From NCBI GenBank assembly GCA_938004115.1, contig CALKWS010000395.1, positions 1-15,837 on the forward strand: DNA of 15,837 bases, read 5' to 3'. Source of the DNA: an uncultured Ruaniaceae bacterium (GTDB lineage Bacteria; Actinomycetota; Actinomycetes; Actinomycetales; Beutenbergiaceae). The number at the start of each line of letters is the position of its first letter. Within the stretch, counting starts at the first letter, position 1. This document shows, piece after piece, positions 5,888 through 13,244 of this stretch. Both the position numbers and the translations under genes were made by a program. The notes under the pieces are model-generated. The model worked only from the letters and a program-made list of their open reading frames with translations. It searched no databases and was not told where the DNA came from.

Positions 5888-7426
5888 TTGCTGCAGTTCA
5901 TCGTCAGACGGGTCTTGATGGGAGCACTGGTCCTGCTCCTGTCCTCATTTCTGTGCTACCTCATGGTCGACGTCGCCGTCGACCCGCTCGAGGACCTCTA
6001 CACGAGCACTGACCCGGACGCTCCCACGCTCATTCAGGAGCGCATCGAACAACTTCACCTGGACCGCTCATCCGTCGAGCGCTACTTCATGTGGGCCGGC
6101 GCCTTCATCACCGGCGACCCGGGCACGTCATGGCTCACCGGCCGCCCGGTCGCCGAGGAGCTCCGTGGAGCGGTGATCGGGACCATCCAGTTGGTCACCG
6201 CCGCCACCTTCCTGTCCATCTTCCTGGGCATCGGGGTCGGCATCGTCTCCGCGCTGCGTCAGTACACCGGTTTCGACTACCTGGTGGTGTTCTTCTCCTT
6301 CGTGCTGTACTCCCTCCCGGTGTTCTGGGTGGCGGTGCTGCTCAAACAGTGGGGCGCGATCGGGTACAACGACTTCCTCGCCGACCCGTTCCTGTCCCCG
6401 GTGACGATCATCGTGGTCGCACTGCTTGCCGGGGTGCTGATATCCATGGCGATCGCGGGGCCGTTGCAGCGGCGCCTGATCAGCATCGCCGGTGGCGCTC
6501 TCGCGGTGGGCGCGCTGCTGTTCTACCTGCAGGCCACCGGGTGGTGGAACGAACCACACATCGGCCCGGAGCTGCTGATCCTCAACGGCCTGGCGGCCGC
6601 GTTCGGGATCACGCTGCTGTCCACCGGGTTGGAGCACCGCCGGGCGTTGTACTCCGCGCTGACGGTGGTAGGCCTCACCCTGGTGCTGTACTTCCCGGTG
6701 AACATGCTTTTCGATTCCCTGGACGCCGCGAACCTGACCGGGTGGCCGATCATCCTCGGACTGGGTGTGGTGACCGTGGCCTCCGGGGTGCTCGTCGGGC
6801 GGCTCTACGGCGGTCCTGACTGGAACCAGTCGGCACGTACGGCCGGGATCGTCGCGGCGATCATGGGCGCGATGGTGCTGCTGGACCGGATCATGCAGTT
6901 CTGGCCCTCCTACAACGCCAATTCCCGGATCTCCGGGCGCCCGATCCGTACCTTCCAGGAACGGACCCCCGGGTTCGAGGGGAACTTCTGGGAAGTCACC
7001 CTCAACACGTTCGGGCACTTGATCCTGCCAACCCTGGCGCTGATGCTCATCTCCTTCGCCACCTACACCCGGTTCTCCCGCGCCTCGATGTTGGAGGTGA
7101 TGAACCAGGACTACATGCGCACCGCGCGCGCCAAAGGCCTGGGGGAGCGCACGGTGATCATGCGCCACGGGTTCCGGAACACGCTGATCCCGTTGGCGAC
7201 CATCGTTCCGGTGGACATCATCACCCTGCTGGGCGGGGCGCTGATCACCGAACGGATCTTCGCCCGGCCGGGGATGGGCACGATGTTCTTGAACAACCTT
7301 GAGGAAAACGTGATGGAGCCGGTTATGGCGTACCTGGTGATCGTCGCGGCGCTGGCGATCATCGCCAACATCGTGGCGGACCTGCTGTACGCGGCCCTTG
7401 ATCCGCGGATTCGGGTGAGCGCCTGA
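5888..7426 (+). CDS. OppB/DppB-type ABC permease with a six-helix insertion
   Basis: Integral membrane subunit that forms half of the translocation path. Residues 1-30 (FIVRRVLMGALVLLLSSFLC) are the conserved first helix. The core resumes with VIGTIQLVTAATFLSIFLGIG and the helix VFFSFVLYSLPVFWVAVLL. The C-terminal part contains HLILPTLALMLI, the ATPase-coupling (EAA) loop YMRTARAKGLGE...HGFRNTLIP at 409-435, and DIITLLGGALITERIF with RPGMG. The product is 512 residues, against about 305-340 for typical members. The extra length lies between the third helix and HLILP: residues about 165-370 carry six additional predicted helices (about 172-191, 197-216, 228-247, 252-271, 286-305, 317-336). The even number keeps the topology of the core. 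The stop codon overlaps the next start by one base (TGATG), indicating translational coupling. Confidence 0.92.
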   Translation: MLQFIVRRVLMGALVLLLSSFLCYLMVDVAVDPLEDLYTSTDPDAPTLIQERIEQLHLDRSSVERYFMWAGAFITGDPGTSWLTGRPVAEELRGAVIGTIQLVTAATFLSIFLGIGVGIVSALRQYTGFDYLVVFFSFVLYSLPVFWVAVLLKQWGAIGYNDFLADPFLSPVTIIVVALLAGVLISMAIAGPLQRRLISIAGGALAVGALLFYLQATGWWNEPHIGPELLILNGLAAAFGITLLSTGLEHRRALYSALTVVGLTLVLYFPVNMLFDSLDAANLTGWPIILGLGVVTVASGVLVGRLYGGPDWNQSARTAGIVAAIMGAMVLLDRIMQFWPSYNANSRISGRPIRTFQERTPGFEGNFWEVTLNTFGHLILPTLALMLISFATYTRFSRASMLEVMNQDYMRTARAKGLGERTVIMRHGFRNTLIPLATIVPVDIITLLGGALITERIFARPGMGTMFLNNLEENVMEPVMAYLVIVAALAIIANIVADLLYAALDPRIRVSA

Positions 7427-8532
7427 TGAATAGCAACATTCCACCGGTGGACCAGGACCGGGAACTGTCCGATGCGGTGGACGAGTCGGTCGGCCGCGGC
7501 GAGGGCGCCCTCGAACTTCGTGACGCCGTCGGTAAGTCCCAGGGCCAGATCGTCCGGGAGCGGTTCTTCCGGCACCGCGGGGCGATCGCCGCGATGATCG
7601 TGCTGGCGGCCGTGGTCATCCTCGGCTTCAGTTCGGTGGGCTTCTGGTTCGTGCCCGGATGGTGGGAGTGGGCCCCGGGTGAGCGTCCGGACCCGGAGGT
7701 GCACGGGTACCGCATCTTCAACGAGGGTGGGTCGCCCACGATCACGATGCCGTGGAGCGAAGAAGGTTTCGGCATCGGACCCCACCCGTTCGGCCAGGAC
7801 GACATCGGCCGGGACATGTTCGCGATGGTGATGCGCGGGATCCAGACCTCGATCATCGTGGTGGTCATCATCGGCATCGTGGCCACCTTGATCGGAGTGC
7901 TGATCGGCGCGATCTCCGGGTTCTTCCGTGGCGCCGCAGACCAGGTCCTGATGCGGATGACCGACCTGGTCATCACCCTGCCCACCATCGCGCTGGGAGC
8001 GGTGCTGGGGGCGATCTTCGGTGCCGCCGACCCGGTGCCGCTGGCGCTGGCCATCGGCGCGATCACCTGGACCGGGCTGTCCCGGTTGGTGCGCGCGGAG
8101 TTCCTCAGCCTGCGCGAGCGCGAGTTCGTCGACGCCGCCCGGGTGGCCGGTGCCTCGAACCTGCGGATCATCTTCAAGCACATGCTGCCCAACGCGATGG
8201 GCGTGATCATCGTGTCGGTGACGCTGACGATGTCCTCGGCGATCCTGCTGGAGACCTCCCTGAGTTACCTCGGCTTCGGGATCACCTCCCCGAACGTGTC
8301 ACTGGGCTGGCTGATCAGCGAGTACGAGACCGCCTTCGCCACCCGCCCGTGGCTGTTCTGGTGGCCGGGTCTGTTCATCGTGCTGATCGCGCTGACCGTG
8401 AACTTCATCGGGGACGGTTTGCGTGACGCGTTCGACCCACGGCAACGGCGCATCCCCTCGGCCCGCAAACTCGCCGCTGCGGAGCGGAAGCTGCAGCGGG
8501 AGCGGTCCTCCCGGCCCGAGGTGGCCCCGTGA
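7426..8532 (+). CDS. OppC/DppC-type ABC permease
   Basis: Second membrane subunit of the importer, 368 residues. A cytoplasmic N-terminus (1-45) leads to helix 1 (about 53-75) after the motif GQIVRERFFRHRGAI, typical of the OppC N-terminal domain. A long extracytoplasmic loop ends in HPFGQDDIGRDMFAMVMRG, a hallmark of DppC/OppC. The binding-protein-dependent transport domain follows, with helices around 141-167, 178-200, 205-222, 256-275 and 312-330. The EAA coupling loop is EFVDAARVAGASNLRIIFKH...LPN (232-256), and SYLGFGI (280-286) is also conserved. The start ATG overlaps the upstream stop by one base. The tail (340-368) is basic. The gene ends 35 bp before the convergent PH-domain gene. 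Confidence 0.93.
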   Translation: MNSNIPPVDQDRELSDAVDESVGRGEGALELRDAVGKSQGQIVRERFFRHRGAIAAMIVLAAVVILGFSSVGFWFVPGWWEWAPGERPDPEVHGYRIFNEGGSPTITMPWSEEGFGIGPHPFGQDDIGRDMFAMVMRGIQTSIIVVVIIGIVATLIGVLIGAISGFFRGAADQVLMRMTDLVITLPTIALGAVLGAIFGAADPVPLALAIGAITWTGLSRLVRAEFLSLREREFVDAARVAGASNLRIIFKHMLPNAMGVIIVSVTLTMSSAILLETSLSYLGFGITSPNVSLGWLISEYETAFATRPWLFWWPGLFIVLIALTVNFIGDGLRDAFDPRQRRIPSARKLAAAERKLQRERSSRPEVAP

Positions 8533-8567
8533 TGGACCGGAGGTCACAGCGGTTAAGGCCGCAGCGG

Positions 8568-9161
8568 TCAGAGCACCAGGAACACCACCAGGGCGGCCAC
8601 CACGCCCAGCACCACCAGTTCGCGGACGTTCCAGGTGACCTGCGGGCTGACCTGGCCCAGCGTGTCCCGGTTCAGGTGGCCGGCGTTGGTCAGTTCCTCC
8701 AGCCGTTCGGCGATCACCAGCGCCACCGCATCGGCGTTGTAGCCGCTGGTCAGCGACCGCACCGTGTCCTCGGAGTGCAATTGGCCGCCCTGCGTGCGCG
8801 GGTTGCGCATCCGCATGCTCATCCCGCTGGTGGCGGGAATGGCCCAGGAGGAGAACGTGCCGGTGGTGGTCTCCACGGCCAACGACCAGCGGGTCTCCAC
8901 CCCGCGCAGCGTCGGCCAGGGGATGTGCACCTGCCGCACGATGTTGACCACCGTGACCCCGCCGTCGGACACCTCGACCTTCGGGTTACCGAACAACACC
9001 CAGATCAACCCGGCCCCCACAGCCAGGAAGGGCAGCGTCTGCCACAGCGCGGACACACCGCCGTCGAACAGGCTGGAACCGGCTGCGACCAGGATCAGCA
9101 CCCCCGCCGCGGCCGTCAGCACCCGGGCGAACGTGGTCCGGAAGTTGTGTGTGGGGCCCAT
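8568..9161 (-). CDS. PH-domain membrane protein (bPH_6-like)
   Basis: The 197-residue product has two N-terminal hydrophobic segments (about 11-31 and 40-57). A bacterial PH-like domain follows (about 60-130: KVEVSDGGVTVVN, VHIPWPTLRGVETR, TTTGTFSSWAIPA), resembling the PF10756 family that includes the mycobacterial CFP-6 type proteins. The protein ends in a C-terminal hydrophobic segment at 181-197 (LVVLGVVAALVVFLVL) that finishes at the last residue. It is therefore a small envelope protein of unknown function. The start ATG at 9161 is chosen because it gives the expected short N-terminus before helix 1; the frame stays open further upstream only because it overlaps the ATPase gene on the other strand. 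No ribosome site is evident. It lies tail to tail with the OppC gene and head to head with the ATPase gene, splitting the transporter locus. Confidence 0.85.
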   Translation of the reverse strand: MGPTHNFRTTFARVLTAAAGVLILVAAGSSLFDGGVSALWQTLPFLAVGAGLIWVLFGNPKVEVSDGGVTVVNIVRQVHIPWPTLRGVETRWSLAVETTTGTFSSWAIPATSGMSMRMRNPRTQGGQLHSEDTVRSLTSGYNADAVALVIAERLEELTNAGHLNRDTLGQVSPQVTWNVRELVVLGVVAALVVFLVL

Positions 9162-9244
9162 GGCACCATCGTGGCACCGAATCCAGGCACCGGGCGCACG
9201 GCAGGCGTCCCGGTCACGGGTCGGAGCGTAGGGAAGGAAACGGC
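9162..9244. promoter_or_regulatory. Divergent gap between the PH-domain gene and the ATPase gene
   Basis: These 83 bp must hold the promoter of the PH-domain gene. They probably also hold one for the ATPase gene, because transcription from the permeases would have to cross a gene on the opposite strand. AAGGA at 9234-9238, 6 nt before the GTG at 9245, is the ATPase ribosome site. I could not identify clear -10 or -35 boxes. Confidence 0.35.
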
Positions 9245-11104
9245 GTGAGTACACAGACCGCGGACGCGGCAGCACCGACGGCGATCGGCGAGCCGATCCT
9301 GAGGGTGCGGGACCTGAGCGTGGAGTTCTTCGTCGAGGGCGAGTGGCACCAGGCCGCCATCGACATGAACTACGAGGTGTACCCCGGTGAGGTTCTCGCC
9401 ATCGTCGGTGAGTCCGGCTCGGGAAAGACCCAGTCCTCGATGTCGCTGCTCGGCCTGCTTCCCCCCAACGGACGGGCCACCGGCTCGGCGAAGTTGGGCG
9501 ACCAGGAACTGGTCGGCATGCCCAACGACAAGTTGCGCGGTATCCGGGGCATGGAAGTGGCGGTGATCTTCCAGGAACCGATGACCGCGCTGAACCCGGT
9601 GTACACCATCGGTTTCCAGATCGTGGAGACGCTGCGCACCCACCTGCACCTGGGCCCTGCGGCCGCCAAGGAGCGAGCGATCGAACTGCTGGAGATGGTG
9701 GAGATGCCATCACCGCAGACCCGGTTCCACTCCTACCCCCACCAGCTCTCCGGCGGGCAGCGCCAGCGCGCGATGATCGCCCAGGCGCTGGCGTGCGACC
9801 CGCGGCTGCTGATCGCCGATGAGCCCACCACCGCCCTGGACGTGACGGTCCAGGCCGAGATCCTGAAACTGATGCGCGACCTGCGCGACCAGATCGACTC
9901 CGGCGTGGTGCTCATCACCCACGACATGGGTGTGGTCGCGGACATGGCCGACCGGATCCTGGTGATGCGCGACGGCGTGATCGTGGAGCGAGGGACGGCT
10001 GCGGAGATCTTCGGTAACCCGCAACACCCCTACACCCGGCAGTTGCTCACCTCCGTGCCCCACCTGGGCAGCACCCGGGATGAGGCCGCCGCGGACCGCC
10101 CACCGATCACCACCACCGAACGGCCCGCGGATCCTGCCACCGCACCGGCCCCGGCGGAGGGAGCCGCACCGGCGGCGCCGGTCCCGGCGATGCGCGCCGA
10201 GGGGATGGAGATCACCTATCCCAAACGCGGCCGGATCCCGGCGTTCAAGGCCGTGGACGGTGTGGACCTGACCATCAACCCGGGCGAGGTGGTGGGGCTG
10301 GTGGGTGAGTCCGGGTCCGGTAAGACGACCATCGGCCGGGCCGCGGTGGGGCTGCTGCCGGTGTCCGGCGGCACCCTGGAGATCGTGGGCACCAACATGG
10401 TGGGTGCCAAACCGCGGGACCTGAAACCGCTGCGCAGCAAGATCGGCATCGTGTTCCAGGACCCCGGGTCCTCGCTGAACCCCAGGCTGCCCATCGGGGA
10501 GTCCATCGGTGAACCGCTGTTCCTGCACCGCAAGCTCAAGGGCAGGGAACTGGCCAAACAGGTCGAGGACCTGCTCGACCAGGTGGAACTGCCCCGGTTC
10601 ATGCGCAACCGGTACCCGCACGAGTTGTCCGGCGGGCAGCGCCAGCGCGTGGGCATCGCCCGGGCGCTGAGCCTCGAACCCCGGCTGCTGGTGGCCGATG
10701 AGCCCACCTCCGCCCTGGACGTGTCGGTGCAGGCCAAGGTGCTGAGCCTGTTCCAGGACCTGCAGCGTGAACACGGGTTCGCCTGCCTGTTCATCAGCCA
10801 CGACCTGGCCGTGGTGGAGATGGTCTCCAGCCGGATCGCGGTGATGCACCACGGCAAGCTCGTGGAAGTGGGCCCGTCCTCGCAGATCGTCAACGACCCC
10901 CAGGACCCCTACACCCAGCGGCTGATCGCCGCGGTACCGGTGCCCGACCCGGAGGAGCAGCGCGAGCGCCGCGAGACCCGGGACGCGCTGCTGGAGGCGG
11001 CGGCTGCCGAGTTGGCCGCCGAGGAGGAGAAGTACGACGGCGGCCGGGCCGTGGACGACATCCGCGGCGGCGCGTACGGGGACACCGGGCGCGGCGGGAT
11101 CTGA
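9245..11104 (+). CDS. Fused dual ABC ATPase of the peptide/nickel transporter family (DppD-DppF type)
   Basis: A single 619-residue protein supplies both ATPase subunits that power the importer. Domain 1 has Walker A GESGSGKT (55-62), Q-loop VIFQEPMTALNP, signature LSGGQRQR (168-175), Walker B LLIADEP with D192-E193, and switch histidine LITHD. Domain 2 repeats this: GESGSGKTT (354-362), IVFQDPGSSLNPR, LSGGQRQR (461-468), LLVADEP with D485-E486, and FISHD. All catalytic residues are present in both halves, so both should hydrolyse ATP. Each half ends with a family-typical QHPYTRQLL or QDPYTQRL motif. An Ala/Pro-rich linker (about 290-318) joins them. GTG 9245 is selected from AAGGA and the sensible N-terminus MSTQTADAAA. 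It lies on the same strand as the permeases but is separated from them by the PH-domain gene. Confidence 0.95.
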   Translation: MSTQTADAAAPTAIGEPILRVRDLSVEFFVEGEWHQAAIDMNYEVYPGEVLAIVGESGSGKTQSSMSLLGLLPPNGRATGSAKLGDQELVGMPNDKLRGIRGMEVAVIFQEPMTALNPVYTIGFQIVETLRTHLHLGPAAAKERAIELLEMVEMPSPQTRFHSYPHQLSGGQRQRAMIAQALACDPRLLIADEPTTALDVTVQAEILKLMRDLRDQIDSGVVLITHDMGVVADMADRILVMRDGVIVERGTAAEIFGNPQHPYTRQLLTSVPHLGSTRDEAAADRPPITTTERPADPATAPAPAEGAAPAAPVPAMRAEGMEITYPKRGRIPAFKAVDGVDLTINPGEVVGLVGESGSGKTTIGRAAVGLLPVSGGTLEIVGTNMVGAKPRDLKPLRSKIGIVFQDPGSSLNPRLPIGESIGEPLFLHRKLKGRELAKQVEDLLDQVELPRFMRNRYPHELSGGQRQRVGIARALSLEPRLLVADEPTSALDVSVQAKVLSLFQDLQREHGFACLFISHDLAVVEMVSSRIAVMHHGKLVEVGPSSQIVNDPQDPYTQRLIAAVPVPDPEEQRERRETRDALLEAAAAELAAEEEKYDGGRAVDDIRGGAYGDTGRGGI

Positions 11105-11110
11105 CCCGCA

Positions 11111-11144
11111 CCGGCCCGGGCGTGGTGCTCCCGCGCAGGGCCGG
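11111..11144 (+). terminator. Possible terminator after the ATPase gene
   Basis: ccggccc (11111-11117) and gggccgg (11138-11144) form a 7-bp all-GC stem with a 20-nt loop that can itself pair partly. It begins 7 nt after the stop codon. There is no T-run, and the whole gap is very GC-rich, so similar stems arise easily by chance. Confidence 0.3.
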
Positions 11145-11197
11145 CGGCTGGGGGTGCCCGGCGGCCTGGCCGGCGCCTGGCGTTGTGACGAGCGCCG

Positions 11198-11227
11198 CTG
11201 AAAGTTGCCGGCCCCGGCCGGTAGAAT
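11198..11227 (+). promoter_or_regulatory. Probable typA promoter
   Basis: A -35-like CTGAAA (11198-11203) and a -10 TAGAAT (11222-11227, five of six matches to TATAAT) are separated by 18 bp. The -10 box stands out in DNA that is otherwise nearly all G and C. The predicted transcript would begin near 11234 and carry a leader of about 60 nt with GAGG (11282-11285) 9 nt before the ATG at 11295. Confidence 0.6.
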
Positions 11228-11294
11228 CGCACGTTGGCGCCGCGTCCCTCCGGTGCACGATCACTGCCCACCACCGGATTCGAGGCTTGACCTG

Positions 11295-13208
11295 ATGCCC
11301 ACCCGCTCCCGCAGCGACCTTCGTAACATCGCCATCGTCGCCCACGTCGACCACGGCAAGACCACCCTCGTCGACGCCATGCTGCGTGCCTCCGGGGCGT
11401 TCGGCCAACGCGCCCCGGACGAGGAGCGGGTGATGGACTCCGGCGACCTGGAGCGGGAGAAGGGCATCACCATCCTGGCCAAGAACACCGCGGTGGACTA
11501 CCGCGGCCCCGCTGCGGCGCAGGCCGGCCACCCCGAGGGCATCCGGATCAACGTCATCGACACCCCCGGCCACGCCGACTTCGGCGGCGAGGTGGAGCGC
11601 GGGCTGTCGATGGTGGACGGCGTGGTGCTGCTGGTGGACGCCTCCGAGGGACCGCTGCCGCAGACCAGGTTCGTGCTGCGCAAGGCGCTCGCCGCCCGGC
11701 TCCCGGTGATCCTGGTGGTGAACAAGGTGGACCGCCCGGACTCGCGTATCGAGGAGGTGGTCGCCGAGGCCACCGACCTGCTGTTGTCGCTGGCCGAGGA
11801 CGTCACCGAAGAGGTGCCCGACCTGGACCTGGACGCGGTGCTGGACGTACCGGTCATCTACGCCTCCGCCCGCGCCGGCCGCGCCTCGCTGAACCAGCCG
11901 GCCGCCGGGGAACTCCCCGACGCCGAGGACCTCGAGCCCCTGTTCAGCACGATCCTGGGCACCATCCCCGCGCCCACGTACGACGACGAGGCGACCTTGC
12001 AGGCGCACGTGACCAACCTGGACGCCTCCCCGTTCCTGGGCCGGTTGGCGCTGCTGCGGATCTTCAACGGCACCCTGCGCAAGGGCCAGCAGGTGGCCTG
12101 GGCCCGCCGCGACGGGCAGATCACCACGGTGCGGATCTCCGAGTTGCTGCGCACCCGCGGGCTGGAGCGGATCCCCACCGAGCAGGCCGGCCCCGGTGAC
12201 ATCGTCGCCGTCGCCGGGATCGAGGACATCACTATCGGTGAGACCCTCACCGACCCCGACGACCCCCGCCCGCTGCCGTTGATCACGGTGGACGAGCCGG
12301 CGATCTCCATGACCATCGGGATCAACACCGCCCCGCTGGCCGGGCGCACCAAGGGCACCAAGGTCACCGCCAGGCAGGTCAAGGACCGTTTGGACGCCGA
12401 ACTGGTGGGCAACGTCTCGCTGCGGGTGCTGCCCACCGAGCGGCCGGACGCTTGGGAGGTGCAGGGCCGCGGGGAACTCGCGCTGGCGATCCTGGTGGAG
12501 CAGATGCGCCGCGAAGGGTTCGAACTGACCGTCGGCAAGCCCCAGGTGGTCACCCGCACCATCGACGGGGTGCTCAGCGAGCCCACCGAACGGATGACGA
12601 TCGACCTGCCCGAGGAGTACATGGGAGCGATCACCCAGCTGCTGGCGGGCCGGCGCGGGCGCATGGAGTCGATGACCAACCACGGCACCGGCTGGGTGCG
12701 GATGGAGTACCTCATTCCAGCACGGGGCCTGATCGGGTTCCGTACCCAGTTCCTCACCGAGTCCCGCGGCACCGGCATCGCGTCCTCCATCGCCGACGGG
12801 TACCAGCCGTGGGCCGGGCCGATCGAGTACCGCACCTCCGGCTCGCTGGTGGCCGATCGCGCCGGGAAGGCCACCGCATACGCGATGTTGAACCTGCAGG
12901 ATCGCGGCACGTTCTTCATCACCCCGGGCACCGAGGTGTACGAAGGCATGATCGTGGGGGAGAACACCCGCGGGGAGGACATCGAGGTCAACATCACCCG
13001 GGAGAAGAAGCTGACGAACATGCGCGCGGCCAGCGCCGATGTGTTCGAGGGCCTGAACGCCCCGCGTCAGCTCACCCTGGAGGAGTCCCTGGAGTTCGCC
13101 CGGGACGACGAGTGCGTGGAGGTCACCCCGGACGCGGTGCGCATCCGTAAGGTGATCCTGGACAGCAACGACCGGAACAAGGCGGCCGCCCGCGCCCGCC
13201 GGGCCTGA
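11295..13208 (+). CDS. typA: Translational GTPase TypA/BipA
   Basis: A ribosome-associated GTPase of the EF-G/LepA superfamily, involved in ribosome assembly and in translation under stress. The 637-residue length is normal. The P-loop AHVDHGKT (16-23), DSGDLEREKGITI (switch I region), DTPGHADF (89-96) and NKVD (143-146) define an intact GTPase domain. A beta-barrel domain (TNLDASPFLGRLALLRIFNGTLRKGQ) follows, then EF-G-like domains III and V (LRVLPTERPDAWEVQGRGELALAIL; GAITQLLAGRRGRMESM). The C-terminal TypA-specific domain contains RGLIGFRTQFLTESRGTG, GSLVADRAGKATAYAMLNLQDRG and NTRGEDIEVNITREKKLTNMRAA, followed by the family's common basic end. The ATG at 11295 has GAGG upstream. mshB follows after 36 bp and is probably co-transcribed. 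Confidence 0.97.
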   Translation: MPTRSRSDLRNIAIVAHVDHGKTTLVDAMLRASGAFGQRAPDEERVMDSGDLEREKGITILAKNTAVDYRGPAAAQAGHPEGIRINVIDTPGHADFGGEVERGLSMVDGVVLLVDASEGPLPQTRFVLRKALAARLPVILVVNKVDRPDSRIEEVVAEATDLLLSLAEDVTEEVPDLDLDAVLDVPVIYASARAGRASLNQPAAGELPDAEDLEPLFSTILGTIPAPTYDDEATLQAHVTNLDASPFLGRLALLRIFNGTLRKGQQVAWARRDGQITTVRISELLRTRGLERIPTEQAGPGDIVAVAGIEDITIGETLTDPDDPRPLPLITVDEPAISMTIGINTAPLAGRTKGTKVTARQVKDRLDAELVGNVSLRVLPTERPDAWEVQGRGELALAILVEQMRREGFELTVGKPQVVTRTIDGVLSEPTERMTIDLPEEYMGAITQLLAGRRGRMESMTNHGTGWVRMEYLIPARGLIGFRTQFLTESRGTGIASSIADGYQPWAGPIEYRTSGSLVADRAGKATAYAMLNLQDRGTFFITPGTEVYEGMIVGENTRGEDIEVNITREKKLTNMRAASADVFEGLNAPRQLTLEESLEFARDDECVEVTPDAVRIRKVILDSNDRNKAAARARRA

Positions 13209-13231
13209 CCCGCCGCCCGCCCCGACGCCGC

Positions 13232-13237
13232 AGGAGG
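13232..13237 (+). promoter_or_regulatory. Ribosome binding site for mshB
   Basis: AGGAGG stands 7 nt before the GTG at 13245, which fixes the start and shows that mshB can be translated independently of the upstream typA on a shared transcript. Confidence 0.75.
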
Positions 13238-13244
13238 AGATCGC

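Noticed and set aside
6128..7444. Minus-strand open frame of 438 codons opposite the first permease
   Set aside because: The plus-strand permease has intact transport motifs, and this frame is rich in H, R, D and Q with no fold signature.
9149..9244. Upstream start adding 32 residues to the fused ATPase
   Set aside because: It would overlap the start of the PH-domain gene and has no ribosome site, while GTG 9245 has AAGGA at the right distance.
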